DNA from: Larix sibirica
Taxonomy: Eukaryota > Streptophyta > Pinopsida > Pinales > Pinaceae
Direction: 5' to 3'
DNA length: 10,119 bases
Assembly: GCA_004151065.3 (NCBI GenBank)
Contig: NWUY0303872319.1
Location: forward strand, 1 to 10,119
Below the pieces are notes generated by a model. That model saw only the letters and a program-made list of their open reading frames with translations, had not been told where the DNA came from and searched no databases. Shown piece after piece: positions 7,648 through 10,119 of this stretch (its first letter is position 1; each line of letters opens with the position of its first letter). Position numbers and translations under genes: made by a program.

Positions 7648-8498
7648 TGAAAGTTGACAATTAAGAATTACACAACTTCCCTATGCCAGAACTAAGAAAT
7701 AGCTCCTCGTCGCCTAGAACCAAATGACTACAAATCTAAACACAAACCCAAAGTGACGACTATTTGACTTGAACTGAATGCAATCTCTAATGATTAATTG
7801 CCCCAGTGAAATAGAGCTTCTATTCCAACAATGCCCTTTCAAACAACAACCAATTACATATATAGTGGGCATTGAACTATGCACACAATTGAATCAAGAT
7901 AGAAAAACATACCACAATGATCATCTATGATGAAATTCAGAGGTAACCAAACCTAAGGCAATGCAATCTGAATGTTGAATTCTAGGAGAATTACTATTTG
8001 GTCTATTCAAATAGCATTTCGCTTCACAAATGAAAGAATTGAATATAAACACATAGTTAATGTTCGACTTGTTGTCGAGAAATATTATTGATTTTATCGA
8101 CCACCTCTTCAAAATGTGATTCTTATGTCGATCCTCACCATTCCAACAAACTATAGGGGAAAGAAATAATCGACGACCTCTCCTTTGGCATGTAGATTGA
8201 ATTCACCTTCCACAGTCTACCAAATCAATGATAACCAACCTCAAATTTGTATATGTTAGAACTTTCCATAAATTTGCTCATTTACTACTTCAATCTCCCT
8301 CCATTATGACCAGATAAATGGCGTTGTTTCTCATTATTACCATGCAATGATTGAAGACCAAAGTACACAAGGGAGCCATTAAATTAGATTTGTTCTCACG
8401 AGATAGACCTCGCTCCAACCAATTTGTAATTAGAATCATTAAAACTTCATATCTTGAAGGCTTGATTGAATCTGCTTGAACGCACGATATCTACCACC
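7648..8498 (-). other. Unassigned stretch between the broken gene and the RNase H relic
   Basis: Short protein-like pieces occur on the minus strand, for example HFEEVVDKINNISRQQVEH near 8120-8060 and an open frame at 8112-7921, but they change frame and I recognise nothing. It may be leader or decayed coding DNA of the same minus-strand element. No plus-strand gene is seen. Confidence 0.4.
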
Positions 8499-8738
8499 TA
8501 TAGGTATTGGAACTCCTTCCAAATACTGATTTAATGTACATTTGATTAACAACAATTGCCAGTAACGAAGTGTGAATCTTGTTATCCACGATAATGATGT
8601 TAAGGAATGCCATGATATTATAGGTATTGGAACTCCTTCCAAATATTGATTTAATGTACATTTGATTAACAACAATTGCTAGTAATGAAGTGTGAATCTT
8701 GTTATCCATGATAATGATGTTAGGGAATGCCATGATAT
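8499..8738. repeat. Tandem duplication, two 120-bp units, 115/120 identical
   Basis: Unit 1 is 8499-8618 and unit 2 is 8619-8738, with no gaps. The five differences (8526/8646, 8560/8680, 8566/8686, 8589/8709, 8603/8723) are all transitions. The unit length is a multiple of three, so two minus-strand frames stay open through both copies (8754-8491 and 8675-8439). Unit 2 contains the last codons and stop of the RNase H relic, and unit 1 repeats them, so the duplication arose at the domain's 3' end. The open frames are more likely a by-product than a gene. Confidence 0.9.
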
Positions 8739-9140
8739 TTAGTTTCTCCCCCACGAGTTTTTAATATACCTTGTTCTAGATTACAAGCCAAGTTTGTTTG
8801 TTTATCAGCATGGGTGCTTGATTCTCTTAGTACATGGAAAGGATACAAAATTTCAAATTTTGTCACCAATTGATAAATTCTCCTCATAGTTTGACTTATG
8901 GCTCCTTCTTTTGGTGTAGTTTTGGAGGCCAAATGTCGAATCATTATCAACGAGTACCCAACTACAACAATATTTTTGATATTTCGTTGTGAGGCTTGAA
9001 TAATACCTTGCCATAGTGCCAGATATTCTGCTTTGTTATTAGAAGCCACTCCCAATCCCAAAGAGTAGATTCTCCTGGATGTCCTTCGGGGTCAAAGAGC
9101 ACCCCCCTGCACCTGCCAACCCTGACTACCATTTCATTCC
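8720..9140 (-). pseudogene. Retroelement RNase H domain (RVT_3 type), frameshifted and inactive
   Basis: RNase H removes the RNA strand of the RNA-DNA hybrid during reverse transcription. Minus-strand motifs in order: a decayed Gly-rich start (LAGAGG, near 9119-9102), GVLFDPEGHPG, then GLGVASNNKAEYLALWQGI with the catalytic Glu, IVVVGYSLIM, HVLRESSTHAD with the last Asp, LACNLEQG, and a stop at 8722-8720. The usual GDS is GYS (codon at 8956-8954), so the third catalytic Asp is lost. One frameshift lies at a six-G run (9107-9102), another near 9070-9060, and an in-frame stop falls near 9128. The domain is of the kind found at the C-terminus of plant LINE polyproteins and as an extra RNase H in some Ty3 elements; which one cannot be decided, because no reverse transcriptase is recognisable upstream. 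Confidence 0.85.
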
Positions 9141-9520
9141 TACCTTGCACCAATCCCCACAATAGAATAATCCCCAGTGGTATATGCTTTTGAGATAGTA
9201 CTTCATCAAAATTTCTCATTTTCATCCCTTTCAACAACAAAGAAAGAAGGAGGTAACCCAATGTTTTTTCCCCATTTTCAGCTAAAAATATGCCAGAAAC
9301 TTAGTAAGAGAAATCATGTTTTAAAGTACCAAATGGTATCATTTTCAAAACATGATGCTATAGGGTGTATCTCTTATAGTCTAGTTGAATTTCCACTTGG
9401 AATCACATCATTCCAACATTATATGAGTGAGTTGTGCCTAAAAGAGTAATTGGTGGTCTTGGATGGAAATTGTTAAAACAATTATCACTCAGGTGGTGTC
9501 TATCCAGATTTGACCTATCT
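9141..9520 (-). other. Probable decayed coding sequence upstream of the RNase H relic
   Basis: Minus-strand pieces such as GLPPSFFVVERDENEKF (9260-9210) and GDYSIVGIGAR (about 9180-9148) read like protein but are separated by stops and frame changes. I could not match them to reverse transcriptase. The plus-strand frame at 9177-9449 is likely an accidental opposite-strand reading. Confidence 0.4.
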
Positions 9521-9600
9521 ATTGAATGACTTTATAAAACCTATTTTAGTGGGGTGAAACCCTTGGAATATTATTTCCAATGTAATTTGAGTCATTCAAT
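9521..9600. repeat. 80-bp foldback with 11-bp perfect inverted ends
   Basis: ATTGAATGACT (9521-9531) and AGTCATTCAAT (9590-9600) are exact reverse complements 58 bases apart. Inside is a second hairpin, TTGGAA-TATTAT-TTCCAA, near 9563-9580. The size is small for a MITE, and no target duplication was noticed. Confidence 0.6.
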
Positions 9601-10119
9601 TCCAATTTAAAATTAAAATTTTACTCTTCAAATAAAGATTGTTTGTCTCAATTCCTGCACTATCACAAATATGCATTTTAGGTTGATTCCTGGAAAATAT
9701 AACAGAGCACTTTAATGAGTTTACAAACATGTTTCTAGGATATCCCTATAAATATACTTCAGTCTCCCTTTTGAATCAATTCAATCTGATATTGTATGCA
9801 AAAGTTATGCTCAAAACACTGCTAAGTGGTCTAAGTTGTTACACTTTTAACAATTTGTTGCATACCTAAGAAAAGAGGGTAAACACCTATTGACCTATTT
9901 CTAAGTCTTTCTACATTCATTTGTATATAATATTTTAGTATTTCTATGAAAAGGAAGATATTTTCATTGTTCTTCTTCACAGCTCACTCGTGGAACAAGT
10001 GTTAGTTTTTTTTGCAGGTCCAAGGAATCATAGGTCATCTTTCCAAGTGGGCAATCGTCCATCTTCCAAGTTTTTTCCTCAAATGTAGTGAAAGAATCCA
10101 ACATTTAGAGTATACAATG
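9601..10119. other. AT-rich stretch with no supported gene
   Basis: Near the right edge, TTTTTTTTGCAG|GTC (10009-10020) looks like a splice acceptor, and the plus-strand frame GTC CAA GGA ATC... stays open to the end of the window. The 35 codons show no recognisable motif. This may be an exon start or simply chance. Confidence 0.35.

Noticed and set aside
9177-9449. Plus-strand 90-codon open frame
   Set aside because: It lies opposite decayed retroelement coding on the minus strand and has no recognisable motif.
10009-10119. Possible internal exon after TTTTTTTTGCAG at the right edge
   Set aside because: The acceptor looks good, but 35 open codons without a motif or donor are not enough to call a gene.
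1-10119. CRISPR array, phage, or prokaryotic operon
   Set aside because: No regularly spaced repeats with unique spacers, no ribosome-binding sites with long frames, and clear spliceosomal introns.

Overview
The window looks like AT-rich nuclear DNA from a seed plant with a repeat-rich genome. The evidence is split exons with GT-AG introns, a plant-type IST1-like gene, a decayed LTR-retrotransposon primer-binding site, and cytosine-transition patterns in plant methylation contexts. A gymnosperm would fit the sparse coding and old repeats, but nothing here proves it. I saw no bacterial genes, rRNA, tRNA or CRISPR array.

Left part (1-2260, minus strand): the 5' half of an apparently intact IST1-like gene (ESCRT-III-associated, 'regulator of Vps4 activity'). 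Three coding exons at 1822-1773, 633-501 and 318-215 join in frame without stops and give the conserved IST1 N-terminus. The third intron runs off the left edge. A TATA box near 2249-2257, a likely non-coding first exon with a 5'-UTR intron, and a palindromic ACGTGT element at 2389-2400 make up the probable promoter.

Middle (2260-4978): intergenic, AT-rich DNA without credible genes. It holds a decayed ~80-bp tandem repeat (2611-2775), a cluster of short direct and inverted 'AAGGTTT'-type motifs (3890-4153) and a 12-bp inverted repeat around ATCGAT (4231-4267).

Right half (4979-10119): old mobile-element material. A candidate 5' LTR on the plus strand (about 4979-6306) carries two internal minisatellites and a TATA box. 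It is followed five bases later by a decayed tRNA-Asp-type primer-binding site (6312-6329) whose five differences from the intact site are all transitions at CG or CHG positions. On the opposite strand lie a broken gene of unknown identity with a coiled-coil-like section (7647-7047) and a broken RNase H domain (about 9140-8720) with frameshifts and a lost catalytic aspartate. A 120-bp exact-period tandem duplication overlaps the end of that domain. The opposed orientations suggest nested or successive insertions.

The only gene likely to work is the IST1-like one. No new molecular system is evident. The most unusual items are the unidentified minus-strand pseudogene and the 120-bp duplication.
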